From the NCBI GenBank assembly GCA_012842765.1, contig DUWJ01000374.1, positions 1 through 11,951 on the forward strand: a stretch of DNA of 11,951 nucleotides, given 5' to 3'. The position numbers were made by a program, and so were the translations under genes. This document shows positions 1 through 6,998 of the stretch, one piece after another (the stretch's first letter is position 1; every line of letters starts with the position of its first letter). Source of the stretch: Bacillota bacterium. Its GTDB lineage: Bacteria; Bacillota; DTU025. The notes under the pieces were generated by a model. That model was not told the DNA's origin. It did no database searches and saw nothing but the letters and a program-made list of their open reading frames with translations.

Positions 1-252
1 GCCACCCAATCCAATAGAGGTGCCACCAGCAAGTAGCTCCATGTTTCTGTCGAAGATCGGCCCTCTTGCGAGTCGGATCACGGCGTCTACAGACCTCTGC
101 TCCACTGCTTTTGCCGCCAAAGGCCGGCCTCTTACCAATGAAATCCAGGCGAGGCGAACCAGAAGCAATCCAAAGCACACAATAACGAGGCCAATTAGGA
201 AATTAAGCCTTGAAGCGTTTCGTCTCGTTGCACCCACCCCCCATCCTATCAT
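1..252 (-). CDS. Class B penicillin-binding protein, N-terminal part (runs off the window)
   Basis: Only the first 84 codons are present. After a short basic N-terminus, residues about 16-40 form one membrane helix. A linker containing EQRSVDAVIRLARGPIFDRN (residues 51-70) and then MELLAGG follows. The RGxIFDRN...LA pattern just outside the membrane anchor marks class B penicillin-binding proteins (PBP2/FtsI/SpoVD/PbpI), the septal or elongation transpeptidases that cross-link peptidoglycan. The dimerisation and transpeptidase domains lie outside the window. I chose the ATG at 252, which has AAGG about 10 bases upstream. An in-frame ATG at 276 would add eight residues. A class B PBP downstream of udk matches B. 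subtilis pbpI, but there greA sits between them and here it does not. Which subtype this is cannot be decided from the N-terminus. Confidence 0.8.
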   Translation of the reverse strand, partial: MIGWGVGATRRNASRLNFLIGLVIVCFGLLLVRLAWISLVRGRPLAAKAVEQRSVDAVIRLARGPIFDRNMELLAGGTSIGLGG

Positions 253-380
253 TCCCCCAAAACCTTCAGGAAGCATCCATCACGGCTCAGAGGAGAGGAT
301 GGTGAAGAGGCTCGATGACTGGCCAAAAGGAGTTGGGCTCGGTCCCTAAGCTCTCGGAGTGGTCAGATGTTCTTTGAGAC

Positions 381-412
381 TTGCCCAGACTGATCAATCT
401 GGGCAAAAGCCC
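381..412 (-). terminator. Overlapping hairpins just after udk, possible terminator
   Basis: Seven bases after the udk stop, TTGCCCAGA (381-389) and TCTGGGCAA (398-406) form a perfect 9-bp stem with an 8-base loop. A second stem, GGGC-AAAA-GCCC (401-412), shares bases with it, so only one can form at a time. On the minus strand the long stem is followed by GTCTCAAAG, not a T-run, so termination would be weak or Rho-assisted. Confidence 0.4.
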
Positions 413-413
413 G

Positions 414-1037
414 TCAATCTGAACTGATTGCCGATTTGAGCCTCGCGATAAGCAACTCTATTGCCACTTGATTGAACCCGCCTTCAGGAATGATGAAGTC
501 CGCATATCTCTTATTGGGCTCCACGAACTGCAGGTGCATAGGACGAACTACATCTAGGTATTGCTCCACCACTGAATCCACCGTTCTGCCCCGCTCCTTG
601 ATATCGCGCATCAATCGTCTGATGAATCTCACATCGGGGTCGGCGTCCACATAAGCCTTGATATCCATTAGGGCGCGCAACCGAGGGTCTTCTAGTATGA
701 GAATGCCTTCAAGCACTATGACGGGCGCAGGATCGACTCGCTCAGTCTGTGGGGTGCGGGTATAGGATTCAAAGGAATACACGGGTTTTTCTACCGGTTT
801 GCCCTCTATGAGAGTTTCGATGTGTGATATGTAAAGATCGGTATCGAACGCGAACGGATGGTCATAATTGGTCTTCAACCTCTCTTCGAAGCTGAGGTGG
901 CTCTGGTCACGATAGTAGGCATCGTGTTCAAGGACTGCTACGGCATCCCCAAAAGCTTGCGAGACTGATCTGACCACTGTGGTTTTACCTGAACCTGATC
1001 CTCCCGCGATCCCCACCACTAGTACTTCATCTGACAT
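414..1037 (-). CDS. udk: Uridine kinase
   Basis: This cytoplasmic enzyme phosphorylates uridine and cytidine to UMP and CMP in pyrimidine salvage. Counting from the ATG at 1037 it has 207 residues, the usual length. The P-loop GGSGSGKTT is at 12-20, the substrate region LEHDAYYRD at 36-44, and NYDHPFAFD at 57-65. [11 protein letters not shown] (85-95) and VIVLEGIL (106-113) follow, then the lid [16 protein letters not shown] (137-152) and [20 protein letters not shown]. An in-frame GTG at 1052 would add five residues. I prefer the ATG because AAGGCGGTG, one base off an ideal ribosome binding site, then lies upstream, though with a long 12-base spacer. The gene starts 33 bases after mltG stops, so the two are probably co-transcribed. 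All signature motifs are intact. Confidence 0.95.
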   Translation of the reverse strand: MSDEVLVVGIAGGSGSGKTTVVRSVSQAFGDAVAVLEHDAYYRDQSHLSFEERLKTNYDHPFAFDTDLYISHIETLIEGKPVEKPVYSFESYTRTPQTERVDPAPVIVLEGILILEDPRLRALMDIKAYVDADPDVRFIRRLMRDIKERGRTVDSVVEQYLDVVRPMHLQFVEPNKRYADFIIPEGGFNQVAIELLIARLKSAISSD

Positions 1038-1070
1038 TTGGAATTCTTGCACCGCCTTGTGTTGCCCCTG

Positions 1071-2129
1071 TCATCGCGACGACCGCGAGTCTCTCTCGAT
1101 TCTTGCCTTCGCCCGGAGATGCTCGCTGTATGTCTTGGTGAATACGTGGCTGCCATCGCTTGCAGCAACAAAATAGAGGTAATCGCCGGGCTCGGGATTG
1201 AGCACGGCCTCAATAGATGCCAGGCCTGGATTGCAGATCGGGCCGGGCGGAAGTCCCATATTAATGTAGGTGTTGTAGGGCGAATCAATCTCCAAATCCG
1301 GGTTGAGGAGGTGCTCTTTCGGGACGGGAAGAGCATACTGGACCGTGGCGCAGCTCTGCAACTTCATCTGTTTCTGGAGACGGTTAAGAAACACCCGCGC
1401 TATAATCGGCCTCTCTTCCGAGTGCTTCGCTTCCCTCTCAACGATGGACGCCAAAATCAACGTTTCCCTGTCCGTCAGGGACATGGGACGTGATGGATGA
1501 TGGTCAAACGCAGCCTGCGCAGTATGTTGGAATCTTCTCAACATGGTTCGAACGATGCGGAGAGCGCCCACTCCATTGGCAAACTCGTAAGTATCAGGGA
1601 AAAGATATCCTTCCAACGATGATTGGTCAGCTACAAACGGAAATTCCTCGGCTAGGTCGTGCGGAGGATTGTTAACCAGAGCAAGGAGCTCTTCCCTGTC
1701 AGCAAGTCCGCGCTCGTGGAAAATATCGGCTATCTGCAACGCGGTCAGGCCTTCCGGTATCGTTACTCTGACTGTGACTACTCTTCCGCTAGCTATGGCA
1801 TCTAGAATGCTGGCAACGCTTTCGCCCTGTATGAACTCATATTCCCCGGCTTTGAGCGACGAGTCCTTACCAGAAAACCGAGCCATGGCATCAAACATGA
1901 CGCTCGAACGGATGAGTCCGTCTTCTTTAAGGATTGCGGCGATCTTAGACGCTGACGCACCGTCCGGCAAGACGACTCTGACTCGAACTTCAGCACCCTC
2001 TTCGGGCGAAACACCCCTGGACGCCCATATCGCCCACGCGCCTGCTGTCACGAGTAAAGCCATAAGAAAAACCAACGGCCACGCCAACCGCCTACGGGCT
2101 CTTTCTCTGGTCTGAACAGTACCCGGCAT
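1071..2129 (-). CDS. mltG: Endolytic murein transglycosylase MltG (YceG-like)
   Basis: MltG is a membrane-anchored lytic transglycosylase that cuts nascent glycan strands and is thought to set their length. The 352-residue protein has a basic N-terminus, one membrane helix at about 16-37, a LysM-like region at about 47-120 and the YceG catalytic domain. The motif ILASIVEREA carries the likely catalytic glutamate, E231, by analogy with E. coli MltG. EGYLFPDTYEF (173-183) and YNTYINMGLPPGPICNPG (285-302) are family signatures. The frame stays open to a TTG at 2207, but a promoter with a perfect TATAAT overlaps that stretch. The ATG at 2129, preceded by a G-rich segment, is therefore the better start. 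It appears to be the first gene of a unit with udk. In B. subtilis its orthologue yrrL is followed by yrrM-N-O, which are missing here. Confidence 0.93.
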   Translation of the reverse strand: MPGTVQTRERARRRLAWPLVFLMALLVTAGAWAIWASRGVSPEEGAEVRVRVVLPDGASASKIAAILKEDGLIRSSVMFDAMARFSGKDSSLKAGEYEFIQGESVASILDAIASGRVVTVRVTIPEGLTALQIADIFHERGLADREELLALVNNPPHDLAEEFPFVADQSSLEGYLFPDTYEFANGVGALRIVRTMLRRFQHTAQAAFDHHPSRPMSLTDRETLILASIVEREAKHSEERPIIARVFLNRLQKQMKLQSCATVQYALPVPKEHLLNPDLEIDSPYNTYINMGLPPGPICNPGLASIEAVLNPEPGDYLYFVAASDGSHVFTKTYSEHLRAKARIERDSRSSR

Positions 2130-2178
2130 TCTGAAGGCCCCCCGTCCCCTATTATGTGCACCCCTGGGACCAACAATA

Positions 2179-2207
2179 ATTATAGGGTCAACCGCGTTGT
2201 TGTGCAA
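2179..2207 (-). promoter_or_regulatory. Sigma-A-type promoter for mltG-udk
   Basis: On the minus strand TTGCAC (2207-2202) is followed after exactly 17 bases by a perfect TATAAT (2184-2179). Transcription would begin near 2172, about 45 bases before the mltG ATG. The -35 matches consensus at only three of six positions. The perfect -10, ideal spacing and position between a terminator and a gene make this the best promoter in the window. Confidence 0.65.
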
Positions 2208-2230
2208 GGAAGCTCGGCATGATCCGCAAC

Positions 2231-2259
2231 AATATGGCGACTGATTCCTCCGACTTCAA
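2231..2259 (-). promoter_or_regulatory. Possible second upstream promoter for mltG
   Basis: TTGAAG (2259-2254) and CATATT (2236-2231) are 17 bases apart on the minus strand, each matching consensus at four of six positions. The pair lies between the terminator at 2374-2411 and the stronger promoter at 2179-2207. The match is weak and could be chance. Confidence 0.25.
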
Positions 2260-2373
2260 TGGGGGCCTTTTCAGACAAACGAAAGGTGAGGCAGATTGGA
2301 TGTCTCCGAAACGGCCTTTTGCGGCATTTCGCATGCGGGATACAGTCCCACGTAAAACAGCAACGAAACGCTG

Positions 2374-2411
2374 AAAAAATGGTGACGCCAGGCCGATTAC
2401 CTGGCGTCACC
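2374..2411 (-). terminator. Intrinsic terminator after the DUF1292 gene
   Basis: GGTGACGCCAGG (2381-2392) and CCTGGCGTCACC (2400-2411) form a perfect 12-bp stem with a 7-base loop. Read on the minus strand the stem is followed one base later by TTTTTT (2379-2374). The T-run is on that side only, so it acts on minus-strand transcripts. It lies about 48 bases after the DUF1292 stop and ends the alaS-to-DUF1292 unit. Confidence 0.9.
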
Positions 2412-2458
2412 ATACTTATTGCTTTCGGCTGCCCCAATTGCGCCCGCGCTAGAGGCGG

Positions 2459-2776
2459 CTACATGTCTTCGTCGTCATCCTCGCCGTAGTCATCATCAAG
2501 AAAATCGTCGTCGAAGGCTTCCAAGGCTTCGAGGACCCTCTCATACTCCTCATCGTCTTCAATGTCTGTGAAGTACTCTTCTCCATCGTCATCAACTTCG
2601 ATTCGGAATATAAAGGCCTCCTCGCAGACATCCTCGTCCTCCAGCTCGTCCAGGCACTCTGCCGGCACGAGTATAGCGTACCGCGTCTCGTCCACCTCTA
2701 CAATGTCATCGATTGCGAAATCCTGCTCCTCACCATTCTCATCAACTAGCGTGACGATGCTTACCTCGTCTGGCAT
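2459..2776 (-). CDS. DUF1292 family acidic protein (YrzB-like)
   Basis: The molecular function of this family is unknown. It is a small cytoplasmic protein conserved in Firmicutes next to ruvX and mltG. The start MPDEVSIVTLVDENGEEQDF and the core RYAILVP followed by EEAFIFRIEVDDDGEEYF fit DUF1292. The protein is extremely acidic: 48 of 105 residues are Asp or Glu, there is no Lys and there are three Arg. It ends in a nearly pure Asp/Glu tail from about residue 89. I chose the ATG at 2776 because GGAG lies about eight bases upstream. The GTG at 2785, three codons earlier, has its GGA directly against the start and is less likely. The 150-base gap to ruvX holds a 6-bp hairpin (2889-2904) without a T-run and no convincing promoter, so it probably shares the ruvX transcript. 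Confidence 0.85.
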   Translation of the reverse strand: MPDEVSIVTLVDENGEEQDFAIDDIVEVDETRYAILVPAECLDELEDEDVCEEAFIFRIEVDDDGEEYFTDIEDDEEYERVLEALEAFDDDFLDDDYGEDDDEDM

Positions 2777-2926
2777 CTCGATCACTCCAATCTAGCCCTA
2801 TTTTGTTCGCCAAGACAGTACTCTACCCACACAAGGACAACTCGTTCTATCCGCGATTCCTGTTTTTCCTGTCCTCCAGGTCAATGCCGCCGGAACTGTC
2901 CGGCTGGCGCAGGGCTGACTCCCAAC

Positions 2927-3346
2927 TTAGTCCTCAATGCCAAGCCAGTCGAGATAACCCTGGAGGATAATCGCGGCGGCAGTTTTGTCAACGGTCTGCC
3001 GTCGGCGTCTCCGCGAAAGATCGGCCTCGATCAGCAGTCTAGATGCCTCTACTGTGCTCAAACGCTCATCCCACGTGACCACAGGAAGCTTCACCGCCCT
3101 CTCCAGTCGCTCGCAGAAATCTTCAACCCGCTGCGCCGCCGGTCCGTAGCTTCCATCCATGTTCCTCGGCATGCCCACAACTATTTCACATGCCCCGACC
3201 TTTTTGGCGAGTTCTCCTATGCGGATAATATCCTGCTCCCAACCGCGACTTTCAATTACAGTATGAGGCATGGCTGCAATGCCTAATTCGTCAGAGACTG
3301 CCACTCCTATTCGAGATTCACCGAGATCGATCCCGATACGAACCAA
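2927..3346 (-). CDS. ruvX: YqgF/RuvX family RNase H-fold nuclease
   Basis: RuvX-family proteins are RNase H-fold nucleases. They are described as putative Holliday junction resolvases and, in E. coli (YqgF), as taking part in 5'-end processing of pre-16S rRNA. The 139-residue protein has the usual length. It shows the first acidic motif RIGIDLGESRIGVAVSD (catalytic D7), then EIVVGMPRNMDGSYGPAAQRV (54-74), shown in two parts here as EIVVGMPRNMDGSYG and PAAQRV. The second acidic motif TWDERLSTVEA is at 91-101 and the third, VDKTAAAIILQGYLD, carries D120. All expected acidic residues are present. The open frame reaches back to 3418, inside the preceding gene. The TTG at 3346 is the real start because it follows an excellent ribosome binding site at ideal distance. 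That site overlaps the stop of the broken reductase gene, so the two were translationally adjacent. Confidence 0.95.
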   Translation of the reverse strand: MVRIGIDLGESRIGVAVSDELGIAAMPHTVIESRGWEQDIIRIGELAKKVGACEIVVGMPRNMDGSYGPAAQRVEDFCERLERAVKLPVVTWDERLSTVEASRLLIEADLSRRRRRQTVDKTAAAIILQGYLDWLGIED

Positions 3347-3352
3347 CTTGCA

Positions 3353-3359
3353 ACCTCCT
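3353..3359 (-). promoter_or_regulatory. Strong ribosome binding site that fixes the ruvX TTG start
   Basis: AGGAGGT on the minus strand, six bases before the TTG at 3346. It overlaps the TAG stop (3360-3358) of the upstream reductase pseudogene. Confidence 0.85.
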
Positions 3360-4306
3360 ATACCACCTTTATGCAGAACTCCTTGCAATGGGCGACACAG
3401 TACCCGCAGAGCACGCACTTTTCGGGATCGACCACGGCCCGTTCAGCGCCCATTCTGAGGGCTCCATGGCTGCATGCATCTATACATGCGCCGCATTTGG
3501 CGCACCACATTTCTATGAGGAGCCGCTTTTCTCCTGCAAGGCCACTAAACATTTCTTGAGAGACTTTGCGTCCGGAAGCGATGGCCAGCTCAGCCTCGAG
3601 TTCTCCCACGTTTTTGATCCCGATCGCCACCAAGTCTATGTAGTCGTGATTCATAACCCACGTAAACGCGTGTAGGACCTCTCTGTAAAGATGTCCGCCT
3701 CCAAGAGGTTTCATGCTGTATGTTCCCACACCAGAAAGGCTCGCAGCTTCTATGGCCCTCTCCATGTCACAGACGCTCCCGTCCATGATGCCTATGCCTT
3801 GCAAGTTGAGGATGGGGTGCACCACGTCGATCTCCGGCATCTCCGAAACAGCGTCCACCACTTTCACTGCATGCCTAGAGACCGATACTGCCCTGATCAG
3901 GCCATTTCCCTTCGCGTCTTAAAGATACCGGATCGCGTCAACATGCCCATTGAGCGTCAGCCGGCTTTCCTGTTCGTGAAGACCAAATATGTCGATATAG
4001 TCTACTCCGATATCCCGCAATGCCCGCTCCAGGCTTTCGCGCATGCCTTCGTACGTATACTGATAGCATCTCGACGAGATTACTATAGCCTCCCGCGGCA
4101 CTCGGTGCAAGACTCTGCGCAAATATTCATAGACACCATAGAGCTCGGCAGTGTCGAAGAAATTGATGCCACGCTCCACGGCCTCGCAAATGAGGGCTGC
4201 GCCTACGTCTGGGCTGATATTAGCCTGCAATGGCCCCATTGTCAATGTTCCAAAGCATAGCCCTAGATACCTCTATGCCAGTTCGACCAAGGATTCCTCT
4301 TTCCAT
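3358..4306 (-). pseudogene. Aldo/keto reductase with C-terminal 2x[4Fe-4S] domain, disrupted twice
   Basis: The intact gene would encode about 315 residues: an aldo/keto reductase barrel plus a ferredoxin-like tail, a redox family common in anaerobes. It would begin MERGILGRTGIEVSR at the ATG at 4306, two bases after the upstream stop and with GGAAGGGG just before it. One extra G in the run 4263-4261 shifts the frame there. Removing it gives RLCFGTLTMG and restores the family sequence. A TAA at 3921-3919 then interrupts the same frame between DAIRYL and DAKGNGLIRAV, where a Lys or Glu codon would be expected. The frame continues to the end. Barrel residues D51 and Y56 (FFDTAELYG) are present, but the usual catalytic Lys appears to be Arg (VISSRCY). 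Clusters CAKCGACIDAC and CVLCGYCVAHC keep all eight Cys, but the Pro normally after each final Cys is Ser and Lys. The two lesions and substitutions suggest decay. Sequencing error at both sites is the main alternative. Confidence 0.85.
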
Positions 4307-4308
4307 GT

Positions 4309-6693
4309 TCAGGCCCCTTCCGCTAGGATCTCGTCTACAACGTAGCCCAGCAGCGCAAACGCAGGCATCATAGCCACAGTAGCGCACGCCACAACCCCGG
4401 AATCATTCACAGCCATGGCCACAAGCGCGCCAGCCAATCCGCCCATGACTGATACGTACACGATTGGGTAATCATCGCGGAATCGTCGAAACAAGCCAAA
4501 AGGCTTGCCTGCGAGCACCGTAAGGGCGATGAGGAAGGCCAACAGTACCCGTGTCCAGGCTGTATATCGTAGCAGGCGCATATTCATTTCCAGCTTTCGC
4601 CATGCAATTACGCCCAGCTGGCCTAGGCCCATGTCAATCGCTTCTGTCGCACCATGGGCATCCTCGCGTTCCGGCACCGCTCCAACATCTGCATCAACTC
4701 CATCTGCGCCTGTTTGATCGGTCAGAAGCCGCCACGCTCTGCCAATGTGGGACGAACGTTTCCCTTTGGCATCAGCCCAGGCCATGCCTGCACAAGCCCC
4801 GACCGCCACAACGACTATGGCGACCATCGCTACGACCTTTGCCCGGCGTGAAAGAGTGCTTCTTGCAAACGCCATCACGCCCATGAAAACCGCTATTGCA
4901 GCGGCGGTGACCATTCCTCCGAAGTTGGCGCCTATCGTCGGATGCCCGAGCAGCATGGAGATGGCCCCTACGCCGATAGCTGCGCCCGCCGTTGCCTTAC
5001 CCGACCTGGAGACAACGCGTTCCGCTCCGGTCCACATTTCGCCCAGTGCGGAAAGGCAAATGGCAGCTGAGCCCGCCAGAACACCCATGAGTTCGTTGCC
5101 TATCCCATAGTACCGCGCCCCCACTATTGCGGAATGGCCCAGAAGGGACGTTGCAGCAAGGGTGCCTCCGGCAAGGCCATCTGCGATGATCACTACGGCC
5201 GATGCCGCAGCGATCCCAACAGATGCCCACATGCATGATGAAGTTGTTCTCATGAGCAACAAAGAGATGATGGCCGATCCCAAAGATGCAAACAGGAGAG
5301 TTCCAGCGATCCCCTGAATCCTCAGGATCGGGGCAACCAGAATGAGCAATGGCTGGGCCGCCACTGACAGTAACAAAAACTTCGCAAAGAACACAAAAAC
5401 AGCAGGCACCCGAAGTCCGAGGAGAGCAACTGCGAGGACACTGAAAACCGCAATTACAACCGTTCCTATAAACACGCTAAGCACCGGAACCCGCGACGAA
5501 GCCGCAATCTGCAGCGATTCTGCCATGCGCATCAGTCTCTCTGCAACATTTTGTTCCTCTCCAGCCCTGATGCCGATCATTGGCGATCCATCATGGGGCC
5601 ATGCCTCCTGAACACCCAGACCGTCGAGGATTGTGGCGGCCAGATCCAGATTGGCAACAAGTCCCTCGCGACGAGTTGTGTCGCTTGACAGCATACCCCG
5701 GGGATACTGCCAACCTGCGATCGCCACAGGCCCGAGGGACGACGGTTCTCCCGGAGAGAACAGTATGTATGCGAGGTCATCAGAGGGCGGTCCCACAGCC
5801 TCAAAGAGGGCTCTGAAAATCTCATCGAGTTTTCCGTAGCATTTCCCAAGCTGCTCGACGCGGGCCTCCGAGGAGAGGTTTGATAGGTAGCGCCCGAGCC
5901 GATTCATGTCACCGAAATCCACAGTCACAGCAGCGATATTCGGCCGAGAAAGGGCATCCGCTGTCGCATGCGCCATGGCTAAAACATCGCAGGAAATTCC
6001 GAATGGAGCGCTAGGGTCGGCTTCGACGATTTCTGCGCCGACCGCGCCGCAAGCAACGCGTCCCCTTGCATCCATGACCAGAAGAACTCCAGGCCGCACC
6101 TGAACCCCGGCTACGTCGGAATTCCCGACCGCTGCCGCCGCAAACCCCGCCAAACGGAGGGATTCGCCAATCAGCCCGGGCCTACCCCGATAAGGCGACT
6201 GCTTACCCATGGCCTCCAGCTCCGGGTATCCCAGGCAGAGGATCTCCCCAGAAAAGCGCTTCGCCTCCGCGCCTGTGCGACGCAGATAGACATCTTCAGC
6301 CCTTTCACCGTTGATACGCTCATCTCTGCCCAGCCCATAGCCAGCCGACTCGCGGGCGCTCATTCGGCGCCCGGCGCCGAAGGTAGCTGCTGCCGAAAGG
6401 AGCCTGTCGCCCCCGTCTGCCGTTCGGCAGTTGGACATCCCTATGGATGCCGAGTCAAGGAAGGACAGAAGCCAAGGGCCACCATGCTCCAGGGCATCCC
6501 TCAATGAGAAGCCATCGGCTATTATAACTATGACACCGCGTCGACCCGGGAAATCTTCGAACCTCTCCCCGTTCGGCGCGGCTATGGCGGACGCCAAGGC
6601 ATGGTTTGACACTGCGCACAACAACGCGACAAGGATAACAACGCAGGTTCCAGTTTTGGAGAGGGAAAGAGGCGCCCAGCGTGGGGGCGCCAC
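4309..6693 (-). CDS. Uncharacterised polytopic membrane protein with extracytoplasmic alkaline-phosphatase-like domain
   Basis: I do not know a function for this 794-residue protein. A signal sequence or signal anchor spans about 14-36, with a possible cleavage site after ALASA. Residues about 50-385 resemble the alkaline phosphatase/phosphoglycerate mutase superfamily: GVIVIIADGFSLRD with D60, AAATFGAGRR, AAVTVDFGDMNRLGRY and ANLDLAATILDGLGV. I see no metal-binding Asp-His or His motif near YILFSPGEPS, so the domain may be inactive. From about 401 to the end there are roughly ten to eleven hydrophobic segments. Striking motifs are GARYYGIGNELMGVLAG (525-541), GHPTIGANFGGMV (583-595) and NDSGVVACATVAMMPAF (763-779). 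The GTG start lies four bases after ireB, and the stop lies two bases before the reductase pseudogene, so it sits inside the operon. A role at the cell surface, perhaps in envelope or polymer metabolism, is inference from topology. Confidence 0.8.
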   Translation of the reverse strand: MAPPRWAPLSLSKTGTCVVILVALLCAVSNHALASAIAAPNGERFEDFPGRRGVIVIIADGFSLRDALEHGGPWLLSFLDSASIGMSNCRTADGGDRLLSAAATFGAGRRMSARESAGYGLGRDERINGERAEDVYLRRTGAEAKRFSGEILCLGYPELEAMGKQSPYRGRPGLIGESLRLAGFAAAAVGNSDVAGVQVRPGVLLVMDARGRVACGAVGAEIVEADPSAPFGISCDVLAMAHATADALSRPNIAAVTVDFGDMNRLGRYLSNLSSEARVEQLGKCYGKLDEIFRALFEAVGPPSDDLAYILFSPGEPSSLGPVAIAGWQYPRGMLSSDTTRREGLVANLDLAATILDGLGVQEAWPHDGSPMIGIRAGEEQNVAERLMRMAESLQIAASSRVPVLSVFIGTVVIAVFSVLAVALLGLRVPAVFVFFAKFLLLSVAAQPLLILVAPILRIQGIAGTLLFASLGSAIISLLLMRTTSSCMWASVGIAAASAVVIIADGLAGGTLAATSLLGHSAIVGARYYGIGNELMGVLAGSAAICLSALGEMWTGAERVVSRSGKATAGAAIGVGAISMLLGHPTIGANFGGMVTAAAIAVFMGVMAFARSTLSRRAKVVAMVAIVVVAVGACAGMAWADAKGKRSSHIGRAWRLLTDQTGADGVDADVGAVPEREDAHGATEAIDMGLGQLGVIAWRKLEMNMRLLRYTAWTRVLLAFLIALTVLAGKPFGLFRRFRDDYPIVYVSVMGGLAGALVAMAVNDSGVVACATVAMMPAFALLGYVVDEILAEGA

Positions 6694-6697
6694 TCGA

Positions 6698-6961
6698 TCA
6701 TTCTTTCCTGAGATAACTCCGAACCAGCTCCTCTATAATCTCATCACGCTCCACCTTGCGAATGGTGTTGCGCGCGTTTCTGTGACTCGTAATATATGTC
6801 GGATCGCCCGAAAGGAGGTAACCCACGAGCTGGTTCACGGGGTTGTACCCCTTTTCCTCAAGCGCAATCGTCACTTCGGTAAGGGCTTTCTTTACCGGAG
6901 TGACTTCCTGTTCCGCCTCGACAGCAGGGTACTTCACTGTTTCATCCCATTTACCACTCAT
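6698..6961 (-). CDS. ireB: IreB family regulatory phosphoprotein (UPF0297)
   Basis: IreB is a small cytoplasmic protein. In Enterococcus faecalis it is phosphorylated by the PASTA-domain kinase IreK near its N-terminus and affects cephalosporin resistance. The start I chose gives 87 residues. The N-terminal DETV (6-9) corresponds to the phosphorylated region of the E. faecalis protein. The core [20 protein letters not shown], then [18 protein letters not shown], is nearly diagnostic of the family. The frame is open to 7114 inside alaS, but the family sequence begins at the ATG at 6961, which has a G-rich site (GGGGTGGTG) a few bases upstream. It starts 37 bases after the alaS stop, the standard Firmicutes arrangement. 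No cognate kinase gene is in the window. Confidence 0.95.
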   Translation of the reverse strand: MSGKWDETVKYPAVEAEQEVTPVKKALTEVTIALEEKGYNPVNQLVGYLLSGDPTYITSHRNARNTIRKVERDEIIEELVRSYLRKE

Positions 6962-6998
6962 AAACCACACCACCCCGGGCAGATTTAGTCTTTCCTCA

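Noticed and set aside
20..349. Plus-strand open frame of 109 codons at the left edge
   Set aside because: The opposite strand encodes a convincing penicillin-binding protein N-terminus with a membrane helix and the RGPIFDRN motif.
2208..2373. Possible leader peptide after a GGAGGAA site upstream of mltG
   Set aside because: The only starts at usable distance are TTG codons giving a 14-residue peptide, and no conservation can be shown.
2459..2640. Apparent GAC/GAT-rich simple repeat (TCATCGTC-like on the plus strand)
   Set aside because: It follows from the Asp/Glu-rich tail of the DUF1292 protein and is not a separate repeat element.
2889..2904. 6-bp hairpin between ruvX and the DUF1292 gene as a terminator
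   Set aside because: The stem is short, there is no T-run, and both flanking genes belong to a conserved operon.
3919..3921. Recoding or programmed readthrough at the in-frame TAA of the reductase gene
   Set aside because: TAA is not a selenocysteine or pyrrolysine codon, and a second lesion upstream in the same gene makes decay the simpler explanation.
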